NCBI GenBank assembly: GCA_023396535.1
Contig: JAEWWD010000257.1
Span: 1-6,165 of the forward strand
Origin: Bacillota bacterium
GTDB taxonomy: Bacteria; Bacillota; Clostridia; Christensenellales; CAG-138
Reading direction: 5' to 3'
DNA: 6,165 nt
The position numbers and the translations under genes are program-made. Below are positions 1 through 5,067 of the stretch, one piece after another. Position 1 is the first letter of the stretch. Every line of letters begins with the position of its first letter. Under the pieces are notes generated by a model, which had not been told where the DNA came from, made no database searches, and was given only the letters and a program-made list of their open reading frames with translations.

Positions 1-172
1 CGCGGGATGCGTGATAATCGTCGAACAGTTTGCCGCCGAATTCCAAATACAGCTTTCCGCCGAAGCGTTCGATGCGCTCGCGGATATGCTGCGACTGCAT
101 GGTAAGATACTTTTCGTTGTCAAATCCGATTGTTGTTCCGCAAAATTGATCCTCGCGCTGCTGATTGTTCAA
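1..172 (-). CDS. DUF1846 (UPF0371) family protein, N-terminal part, cut by window edge
   Basis: The reverse strand encodes GFDNEKYLTMQSQHIRERIE followed by RFGGKLYLEFGGKLFDDYHA, which I recognise as the conserved N-terminus of the DUF1846/UPF0371 family. These are cytoplasmic proteins of about 500 residues, common in Firmicutes, with no settled function. Only about 57 codons are inside the window. The start is uncertain. The frame stays open upstream to the stop codon of the preceding gene at 338, but ATG codons at 206-208 and 209-211 overlap the predicted -10 box and so could not be used from that promoter. The most plausible start is TTG at 172-170, preceded by a GGGGGA ribosome site 7 bases away. 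It adds a short extension (starting LNNQQRED) before the conserved GFDNEKY. The family call is firm; the start is not. Confidence 0.85.
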   Translation of the reverse strand, partial: MNNQQREDQFCGTTIGFDNEKYLTMQSQHIRERIERFGGKLYLEFGGKLFDDYHASR

Positions 173-206
173 GAATGAAATCCCCCAAACATCATTGTTC
201 CTGTCC

Positions 207-235
207 ATCATAAAGCCTGAGGCAGGAAACCGCAA
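207..235 (-). promoter_or_regulatory. Predicted vegetative promoter of the DUF1846 gene
   Basis: On the minus strand TTGCGG (235-230) is separated by 17 bp from TATGAT (212-207). The -10 box matches 5 of 6 consensus bases and the -35 box 3 of 6. Transcription would begin near position 200, between the upstream terminator and the TTG start at 172, which fits an independent transcription unit. A short palindrome, GCCTGAGGC (215-223), lies in the spacer. Confidence 0.5.
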
Positions 236-262
236 CCGACAAATTTTGCGACTCGGCGCACG

Positions 263-322
263 AAAAAAACAGGTCTGCTCTGAACAGCCATGTCTGGGAT
301 CAGCCGGTTCAAAGACCTGTTT
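263..322 (-). terminator. Rho-independent terminator after the Met/Gly-rich protein gene
   Basis: AAACAGGTCT and its exact complement AGACCTGTTT (arms at 313-322 and 267-276) form a 10-bp lower stem. A second 5-bp stem (307-311 with 281-285) forms above a small asymmetric bulge. On the minus strand the hairpin runs directly into seven T residues (269-263). The plus strand has no comparable T tract, so it acts in the minus direction. It begins 15 bp after the stop codon of the 338-913 gene. Confidence 0.85.
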
Positions 323-337
323 GTATTCGTACGGGGG

Positions 338-913
338 TTATTTTTGCATGCCGCCAAGGAGCTGCGCGAGCATCATGGGGTTGATGCCGCCACCCTGACC
401 GCCCATGCCACCCATGCCGTTCATGCCCGCAAGCTGCGCGAGCATCATGGGATTAATGCCGCCGCCTGTGCTGTTTCCCATGGCGTTTTGTCCGCCCATA
501 CCGCCGCCCATACCGCCGCCCATACCGCCGTTTTGCATTGCCATCAGCATCTGCAGCATTTGCAGCATCTGCATCTGGTTATTGGTGTTGCTCTGAGGCT
601 GGGGTGCTTCCTGCGCGGGCTGCTGCTGTTGTACGGGTGGCTGGCGCTGCTGCGGCTGCAAATCCGCTGGAACGCCCATGGCTTTGCAAACCTCCTGATA
701 CTCCAAAGGGGGGAGATACTCCCTGAGCGCGACGATATAACCGCGCACGCCCTCCATGCCCCGTTCACGGCGGATGTGCTGTCCAAGCGATACGGCAGGA
801 TGTATTGCCATATCATCTTCCGTGGAGTGCTGCTGTTCTATATCGTTTGTTTCCTGAACCGCCTGCGGGCGTGAGCCTCCCATGGGAAGCGATTGCGGCG
901 CATATCTGGGCAT
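338..913 (-). CDS. Gln/Met/Gly-rich low-complexity protein of unknown function (191 aa)
   Basis: I do not recognise this protein. The start ATG (913-911) is chosen because AAGGAGG lies 7 bases upstream; the longer open frame to 976 has no such site and would run through the promoter region. Residues about 1-35 are polar and probably disordered. Residues about 36-83 are the only globular-looking part, mostly helical, containing RRERGMEGVRGYIVALREYL and then PPLEYQEVCKAMGVP. A Gln/Pro-rich linker follows (about 85-110), then a Met/Leu/Gln stretch (MQMLQMLQMLMAMQ), GMGG tandem repeats, and two copies of GGGINPMMLAQL exactly 24 residues apart. The protein ends LLGGMQK. It has no signal peptide or membrane helix, so it is probably cytoplasmic. 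The tail resembles self-associating or assembly-prone low-complexity segments, but that is inference. It is divergent from the 92-aa gene at 1035 and shares its control region. Confidence 0.8.
   Translation of the reverse strand: MPRYAPQSLPMGGSRPQAVQETNDIEQQHSTEDDMAIHPAVSLGQHIRRERGMEGVRGYIVALREYLPPLEYQEVCKAMGVPADLQPQQRQPPVQQQQPAQEAPQPQSNTNNQMQMLQMLQMLMAMQNGGMGGGMGGGMGGQNAMGNSTGGGINPMMLAQLAGMNGMGGMGGQGGGINPMMLAQLLGGMQK
360..463 (-). repeat. Duplicated 32-bp segment encoding GGINPMMLAQL
   Basis: Positions 360-391 and 432-463 are near-identical, differing at only two bases, and start exactly 72 bp (24 codons) apart. They encode the two INPMMLAQL modules at the C-terminus of the low-complexity protein. 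The intervening segment is Met/Gly-rich. An in-frame duplication is the simplest origin. Confidence 0.9.
492..527 (-). repeat. Three tandem 12-bp units encoding GMGG repeats
   Basis: The unit CCGCCCATACCG occurs three times in a row (492-503, 504-515, 516-527) with no mismatches. Read on the minus strand it gives repeated Gly-Met-Gly-Gly in the low-complexity protein. The perfect 12-bp periodicity is a site where slippage could change repeat number in frame. Confidence 0.9.
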
Positions 914-944
914 ATGGCCACCTCCTTGTTTTACTCCGGCTATA

Positions 945-1003
945 GCATCATATGCGCAGACTCTCCAGTTGTGCACTTGGCGCCCTCAGGACGCATATGA
1001 TGC
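945..1003. promoter_or_regulatory. Symmetrical divergent promoter region with 12-bp inverted repeat
   Basis: GCATCATATGCG (945-956) is repeated as a perfect inverted copy, CGCATATGATGC (992-1003), around a 35-bp spacer. Each arm contains TATGAT, a 5-of-6 match to a -10 box: 952-947 on the minus strand and 996-1001 on the plus strand. Each ends exactly 34 bases before its gene's ATG (913 and 1035). The best -35 candidates overlap on the central GTGCAC: TGCACA on the minus strand (975-970, 17-bp spacer, 4 of 6) and TGCACT on the plus strand (972-977, 18-bp spacer, 3 of 6). Two overlapping back-to-back promoters sharing one control site are the natural reading. The -35 boxes are weak, so activation or another sigma factor is possible. 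Confidence 0.6.
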
Positions 1004-1034
1004 AGAGAAATGTAATTACGGAGGTTAGAGGACT

Positions 1035-1313
1035 ATGAGACAAAAAGATCTTCGCAGTCTGAAGCAGAATCCGGAGCTTGCACGTCAAATAGAGGGCATG
1101 GACCCGGCTTCCGTTGAACAGATGCAGCGCGTCGTGGAGCAATATCAGGGTAAAAGTGAAGGTGAGCTGTATGACGAGTTGCGCCAGAAAGTCAATACGG
1201 GGAATGTAAATCTACAGCGTATGAATGCGATGGCGGAAAAGCTCGTTCCTCTGCTGGATCCCTCGCAGCAGGAGCGTCTTCGTGCTATTATCAACGACCT
1301 CAAACGCAGATAA
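1035..1313 (+). CDS. Small helical protein of unknown function (92 aa)
   Basis: I do not recognise this protein. The ATG at 1035 is preceded by GGAGG at 1020-1024, 10 bases away, with a second purine-rich stretch (AGAGGA) closer. The product is charged and almost wholly helical in appearance, with no signal peptide or membrane segment, so it should be cytoplasmic. The N-terminal part (KDLRSLKQNPELARQIEGMD) looks like a short helix-turn-helix arrangement. The middle (VEQMQRVVEQYQGKSEGELY) is Gln-rich. The C-terminus reads LVPLLDPSQQERLRAIINDL. Its Met/Gln-rich character and its shared control region with the 338-913 protein suggest the two work together, but this is inference from position only. 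It is separated by 115 bp from the b5 lipoprotein gene and probably not in the same unit. Confidence 0.8.
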   Translation: MRQKDLRSLKQNPELARQIEGMDPASVEQMQRVVEQYQGKSEGELYDELRQKVNTGNVNLQRMNAMAEKLVPLLDPSQQERLRAIINDLKRR

Positions 1314-1335
1314 CATTTAAAATGAGACGAAAAGC

Positions 1336-1368
1336 GGCCGGGATGTTTCAAATACATGTATTCCGGCC
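1336..1368 (+). terminator. GC-rich hairpin after the 92-aa gene, weak terminator candidate
   Basis: GGCCGG (1336-1341) pairs with CCGGCC (1363-1368), and weaker pairs extend the stem inward. It lies 22 bp after the stop codon of the 92-aa gene. The following sequence, TATAAATATT, is AT-rich but not a T tract, so termination on the plus strand would be weak. On the minus strand it is followed by GCTTTTC, also weak. The same bases overlap the predicted promoter of the next gene, so the hairpin may instead reflect protein-binding symmetry. Confidence 0.35.
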
Positions 1369-1374
1369 TATAAA
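1346..1374 (+). promoter_or_regulatory. Predicted promoter of the b5 lipoprotein gene with palindromic operator-like spacer
   Basis: TTTCAA (1346-1351, 3 of 6) and TATAAA (1369-1374, 5 of 6) are 17 bp apart. The perfect 12-bp palindrome AATACATGTATT (1351-1362) begins on the last base of the -35 box and fills most of the spacer. A regulator bound there would block RNA polymerase. Transcription would begin near 1381. I do not recognise the palindrome as the site of a known regulator. Confidence 0.45.
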
Positions 1375-1382
1375 TATTGCAG

Positions 1383-1408
1383 CCGGTTAGATTAAGCGAA
1401 CTAACCGG
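1383..1408 (+). promoter_or_regulatory. Hairpin in the 5' leader of the b5 lipoprotein mRNA
   Basis: CCGGTTAG (1383-1390) and CTAACCGG (1401-1408) form a perfect 8-bp stem with a 10-base loop. It would sit at the extreme 5' end of the predicted transcript and stop 5 bases before the GAGGAG ribosome site (1414-1419). No T tract follows, so it is not a terminator. A role in mRNA stability or control of translation is possible. Confidence 0.5.
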
Positions 1409-1428
1409 AACAGAGGAGAGTGGAAACC

Positions 1429-1761
1429 ATGAAAAAACAGGGACAGGCTATTTTGATATTTTTGCTTGTGCTGCTGCTGCTGACCGGCTGTACGCCAAAA
1501 CAGGCTGCGCAGGGTACGGATGAAGACCAATTGGTATTGACGCTGGAGGAACTTGCAAAGTATAACGGCAAGGATGGTCAGCCGGCCTATGTCGCCGTCG
1601 ACGGCGTGATATACGACGTTTCCAATAAAACTGCATGGAAAAACGGCGAGCACAACGGGTATTCAGCCGGGCAGGATCTGACGGAGATCATCAAAACGAA
1701 ATCCCCGCACGGCGTTTCCAAGCTTTCCGGGTTACCCGTCGTGGGTAAGCTGGCCGAATAA
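1429..1761 (+). CDS. Cytochrome b5-like heme-binding domain lipoprotein (110 aa)
   Basis: The ATG at 1429 lies 9 bases after GAGGAG. An in-frame GTG at 1420 touches that ribosome site and is unlikely. Residues 1-20 are a lipoprotein signal peptide (MKKQ plus a Leu-rich core) ending in the lipobox LTGC, with Cys21 as the predicted lipidated residue, so the protein should be anchored outside the cytoplasmic membrane. After a short linker, residues about 35-108 match the cytochrome b5-like heme/steroid-binding family: LTLEELAKYNGKDGQPAYVA, then VDGVIYDVSN, W70, AGQDLTEIIK and SPHG. The classical HPGG ligand motif is absent. His75 and His94, or Tyr78 as in the membrane-associated progesterone receptor relatives, are the candidate heme ligands. 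It is followed after 14 bp by a membrane protein with heme-ligand-like His pairs, and probably exchanges electrons with it. Family call strong; electron-transfer role inferred. Confidence 0.88.
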   Translation: MKKQGQAILIFLLVLLLLTGCTPKQAAQGTDEDQLVLTLEELAKYNGKDGQPAYVAVDGVIYDVSNKTAWKNGEHNGYSAGQDLTEIIKTKSPHGVSKLSGLPVVGKLAE

Positions 1762-1775
1762 AGGAGGATGATGGG

Positions 1776-2168
1776 ATGTATCGCATACTTGGGTACCTCA
1801 ACGCGGCGTTGTTTGTACTCATAACCTCGCCATACTGGCTGCGGCGGGTCAACCAGTGGGCACTGCATATCCGAAGCGCGGGGTTTATGAAGCTTTTGAA
1901 ACTGCTGCGCGCAATACATAAGCCGCTTGCGGCGCTATTGCTCATATCGGCGGCGGTTCACGGCTATCTGGCATTAGGCGCGCTGCGGCCGCATACGGGA
2001 AGTCTTGTATTTCTTGTACTTCTTGTGACCGGATCACTGGGCCTTGCATTCTATAAAAAGAAAAAGCCGTCCCTTTTCAAATGGCACAAAGGGATGGCTT
2101 TGGTCGTTGCCGCTCTCATAGCGCTGCATATTTTAGCGCCGGGCGCGTTGTACTACATATTTGGGTAG
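1776..2168 (+). CDS. Four-helix membrane protein, probable two-heme b-type cytochrome (130 aa)
   Basis: The ATG at 1776 follows GGAGG (1763-1767) by 8 bases and lies 14 bp after the lipoprotein stop, so the two genes should be cotranscribed. Four hydrophobic helices are visible at about residues 2-21, 46-68, 75-93 and 105-128. Helix 2 carries His48 and His62, and helix 4 carries His104 and His118. Both pairs are exactly 14 residues apart, the ligand spacing of membrane cytochromes b and ferric-reductase-type proteins. Basic residues (WLRRVNQ... and KKKKPSLFKWHK) put the loops before helices 2 and 4 in the cytoplasm. His48/His104 would then hold an inner heme and His62/His118 an outer one. I cannot assign a named family. 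The role as electron carrier from inside the cell to the b5 lipoprotein is inference, supported by gene order. Confidence 0.75.
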   Translation: MYRILGYLNAALFVLITSPYWLRRVNQWALHIRSAGFMKLLKLLRAIHKPLAALLLISAAVHGYLALGALRPHTGSLVFLVLLVTGSLGLAFYKKKKPSLFKWHKGMALVVAALIALHILAPGALYYIFG

Positions 2169-2173
2169 AGCGA

Positions 2174-3172
2174 TCATTTGGCCGCGCGACGTTTATCCGT
2201 ACCGCCGCAGAAATACTGCAGCACGGCCATTTCCAGCATGCGGTCCGCCGGGGCTTTCCCGGTGACCTGTAAATAATCTATCGAGCTGAACGCAAGCACG
2301 GCACTGCGCAGTTGTTCCGCCGTAAGCCGTTTCGCGCCCGCCGCTGCGGACCGTGCCTGGCCGCTGTACAGCCCCAGACGCTTGCCGGCATCCTGCTCGC
2401 GTACGCCCGAATCCATCAGCATACGGACGGACAGCATGGTTTTACACTGCCCCGCAAGGAAATACGCCAGCCCGAAAGGCGTTTCAGAGCCGTCCCGCAG
2501 CATGCGGCGCAGTGCGCGCAACGCGGGCATCTGCTTTCCCGCGAGAAGATCGTCCAACATCTGGTAACGTTTGAACTCCGGGTTGGGTGTTACGCAGGCG
2601 CGCAGCGTTTCAGGCGTAATAGGCCCTGTCCCGGCATAATCCGCCGCCTTGTTCAGCTCGTTGAGCAGGGCGTGCACCTCCACGCCCACCATTTCCACCA
2701 GCATGCGGGCGGTATCCTGATCGATTTGCGCGCCGCGCTTGCGAAGGCGCTGCAGCACAAAGCGCGTCGCATCCTGCTGGGTCAGCCGGTCAAATGCCAC
2801 GTCCCGTTTCAGGTCCTTTGCCGCCTGCAATAGCGAGGCGCCGCACTTGCCGCGCATATAGAGTACGAGCGTGGTGGTCGGCGGCATTGTCGGCGCGTAG
2901 GCGATGAGCTGTTTCGCGACGCTGTCGGCGATCTCCCTGCAGACGACCAGCCTTGTCTCTGCGAAAAAGGGCAGTGTCTCGCAGGCAAGCTGTACGGCGT
3001 CTGCATTGGGTTTTTCAAATTCCTGCACGTTCATGTCGCGCGATACGGGATCTATGCGCTCTATCAACTGAGAAAGCGCGCTTTGTTTTACATACTCCTC
3101 TTCACCGTGAAACAGATAAAAACCGGAGATTTCGCCGGATTTCAGGAGTTCAAAAAATCGGGTGTGATCCAT
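2174..3172 (-). CDS. holA: DNA polymerase III subunit delta
   Basis: This is the clamp-loader delta subunit, which opens the sliding clamp for loading onto primed DNA at the replication fork. The 332-residue product has the normal family length. Diagnostic parts are the N-terminal SGFYLFHGEEEYVKQSAL (about residues 16-33), LPFFAETRLVVCRE (67-80) and the C-terminal DYLQVTGKAPADRMLEMAV, which matches the family's conserved end. I chose ATG at 3172-3170 because GGAGGG stands immediately upstream (3-4 base spacing). A TTG at 3190 would add six residues (KPGGS encodes the ribosome site itself) and is unlikely. It is the last gene of the operon, 14 bp after comEC, a common Firmicutes order. Its stop lies 5 bp from the stop of the convergent membrane cytochrome gene, with no visible hairpin between them. 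Confidence 0.95.
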   Translation of the reverse strand: MDHTRFFELLKSGEISGFYLFHGEEEYVKQSALSQLIERIDPVSRDMNVQEFEKPNADAVQLACETLPFFAETRLVVCREIADSVAKQLIAYAPTMPPTTTLVLYMRGKCGASLLQAAKDLKRDVAFDRLTQQDATRFVLQRLRKRGAQIDQDTARMLVEMVGVEVHALLNELNKAADYAGTGPITPETLRACVTPNPEFKRYQMLDDLLAGKQMPALRALRRMLRDGSETPFGLAYFLAGQCKTMLSVRMLMDSGVREQDAGKRLGLYSGQARSAAAGAKRLTAEQLRSAVLAFSSIDYLQVTGKAPADRMLEMAVLQYFCGGTDKRRAAK

Positions 3173-3186
3173 ACTCCCTCCAGGTT

Positions 3187-5067
3187 TCAATTCGGGCGTG
3201 GTTCTTCCATCAGTATAGCATATCGATCGTTGTCGGCATAAGCCTCAACGCGCAGATCGCCATGATTATCATAGAACCGTATCTGTCCATTCAGATTAGC
3301 CTCATAACGGATTGATCCCGTTTCGACGGCTCCGGATTTCACATACAGACGATGCGAACCGATCTCCAGTTCGGCGCCCTTCGCGTCGCCGATCGTCGCT
3401 TCATACGCGCGTATGCCGTTTGCGTTCAGATAGTCGCGCATATCCTTGCTGTTAAGCGCATTGGATGTGCCGACAAGCAAATCTTTTTCCGGCGTGTGGA
3501 TATGCGCGGCATACCCGCGAGGTACGTCCAGTACCGCTATATACGAGGCGGGACGCAGCATTGCCGGGAGCATCCACAGCAGCAGGCACAGCGCGGCGCT
3601 GACGCTGACCAGCATGCCTTTGATGTGCTTGCTTGCTCTGCAATAAGGGGAAGTGAACGCCATAGTTGCAAAATATAGCATGGCCGCGCCAAAGGTGGGC
3701 GACGTTACGTTCCATACGCCGGGTTGCGCCGCTATAAATGCGACCGAACGTATCAATGCGAGCGTGACGCCGGCAATCTGTGCGACGAAGCGCGCAAGCC
3801 CTGGCCACAGCGGATACAGCAGCAGGGCGATACCCGAAGGCAGCAGCGACAGAGCGGCAAGGGGCGTTACCAATAGGTTTGCGAATACCGCGAGAAGCGG
3901 CATGCGGTGAAAATGCGCGGCGGTGGCGGGCAGCGTGGCGGCGCTTGCACTCAGGCTAAGCGCGACGGGTTCGCTGATAGGGGATGGCAAGCGCTTGAAG
4001 GCAGCAGTAAGTGAGGGCATAAGCAGATAAATGCCAAGCATGGCAGAGAAGGAAAGCTGGAATCCTGCGGAAAACAGGGAGAAGGGGGAGACGGATAGTA
4101 TCAGGAGAAATGCAAGCGGCAATGAGGAGAGAGGATCGTCCCTTCTTGACAGCAATCGAGAAAGCTGCAGCGTGATTGCCATCAGCCCCGCGCGCACGGC
4201 GGGCGCGGAGAATGCCGTAAATGCGCTGTAAAACAGCACGAACGCCGAGATTGCCGCGAACCGTGCGCCTTCGTGGCAGCGGCGCAACAGAAACGCGATA
4301 GCGGCCGCAAGAAGAGAAACATGCAGGCCGGATACGGAAAGCAGATGCGACAGCCCGGAATCCCGGAAATCCGCCTGCACGTCGTCGGGTATGGGCGCCG
4401 TATCACCGTGCAGCACGCCCGCCGCGAGCGAACCGTTTTCCTTGCCAAGCAGCTCAATGAGCCGCTCTGTCGATTGCGATCGCAGCGCAAGCAGAGCTCC
4501 ATAAATACCCTGAGGCCCATCCTGCAGCGATACGCTTCCTTTCGCGTACGCCGTGCAGGATACGCCCTGTGTGAAGTAATAGAGCCGCTTATCCATTCCG
4601 CCCTCGTTGCGTGCTCCGACCGGAAGGGAGAGGGAAACTGTGGTTTGCAGTGTTTGCCCGTAGCGCGGTATATATTTCTCCCGTGCGTCGGGTAGCGTCA
4701 GCAATACGCGGCCGTATATGGGATTTCCGTTGCAGGAGGCGTTATCCAGAACAATACGCCAGATTGCCGTCTGGCGAACGGGTGTTTGAACAATCCGGCC
4801 GCTCAGTTCGCCGGACTCAATGGGGTGTGGCAGTATGGGATAGGCGAGTTGCAGACGCAAAAGCCCTGCAGCGAACGCCAACAGGAACAGGGGTAAACGC
4901 GGCAGCTTGAGAAGAAACACGAGAAAGCAAACGAGACATGCGCTGCCGACGAGACAGTACGCTGCAGGTCCTATGAACAGGTATCCCGCTGCAATGCCCA
5001 GACCGGCGCCTGTTGCGGCGATAACGAGCGGACGGCCATAGAAGAATGCAGGCCATCGCGCGTTCAT
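3187..5067 (-). CDS. comEC: ComEC/Rec2 family DNA-uptake channel, C-terminal nuclease-like region shortened
   Basis: ComEC forms the membrane channel through which single-stranded DNA enters during natural transformation. The 626-residue product begins with hydrophobic helices (about 13-72). A soluble OB-like DUF4131 region follows (about 85-185), containing GARNEGGMDKRLYYFTQGV. The polytopic competence domain (about 200-505) has the signature SGLSHLLSVSGLHVSLL (237-253), APAVRAGLM, FQLSFSAMLGI (336-346) and PLLAVFANLLVTPLAALSLL. After the last helix, residues 509-626 start like the metallo-beta-lactamase domain (AVLDVPRGYAAHIHTP in place of the usual LDVGQGDA), but the HxHxDH metal motif is missing and the region is about half normal length. 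Full-length relatives have about 750-800 residues. The ATG overlaps the preceding stop as ATGA with no clear ribosome site, implying translational coupling. Confidence 0.93.
   Translation of the reverse strand: MNARWPAFFYGRPLVIAATGAGLGIAAGYLFIGPAAYCLVGSACLVCFLVFLLKLPRLPLFLLAFAAGLLRLQLAYPILPHPIESGELSGRIVQTPVRQTAIWRIVLDNASCNGNPIYGRVLLTLPDAREKYIPRYGQTLQTTVSLSLPVGARNEGGMDKRLYYFTQGVSCTAYAKGSVSLQDGPQGIYGALLALRSQSTERLIELLGKENGSLAAGVLHGDTAPIPDDVQADFRDSGLSHLLSVSGLHVSLLAAAIAFLLRRCHEGARFAAISAFVLFYSAFTAFSAPAVRAGLMAITLQLSRLLSRRDDPLSSLPLAFLLILSVSPFSLFSAGFQLSFSAMLGIYLLMPSLTAAFKRLPSPISEPVALSLSASAATLPATAAHFHRMPLLAVFANLLVTPLAALSLLPSGIALLLYPLWPGLARFVAQIAGVTLALIRSVAFIAAQPGVWNVTSPTFGAAMLYFATMAFTSPYCRASKHIKGMLVSVSAALCLLLWMLPAMLRPASYIAVLDVPRGYAAHIHTPEKDLLVGTSNALNSKDMRDYLNANGIRAYEATIGDAKGAELEIGSHRLYVKSGAVETGSIRYEANLNGQIRFYDNHGDLRVEAYADNDRYAILMEEPRPN

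Noticed and set aside
492..527. Short tandem repeats as a possible CRISPR array
   Set aside because: The units are contiguous 12-bp codon repeats with no spacers, inside a coding frame.
290..874. 194-residue plus-strand open frame opposite the Met/Gly-rich gene
   Set aside because: Its His/Ala repeats are the antisense reading of the GMGG and INPMM repeats; it has no good ribosome site and crosses the terminator hairpin.
914..976. Longer start for the low-complexity protein, beginning MHNWRVCAYD
   Set aside because: It has no ribosome site and would translate through the predicted -10 box and inverted repeat; ATG at 913 has an ideal AAGGAGG.
945..1003. The 12-bp inverted repeat as an intrinsic terminator
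   Set aside because: The arms are AT-rich, the loop would be 35 bases, no T tract follows on either strand, and it lies between two gene starts.
1351..1362. AATACATGTATT as a CopY-type copper box
   Set aside because: The CopY site needs TACA and TGTA separated by two bases; here they are adjacent, so the match is only superficial.
4273..4695. 140-residue plus-strand frame inside comEC
   Set aside because: It is antisense to a well-supported ComEC domain, with no promoter or ribosome site and no recognisable protein features.
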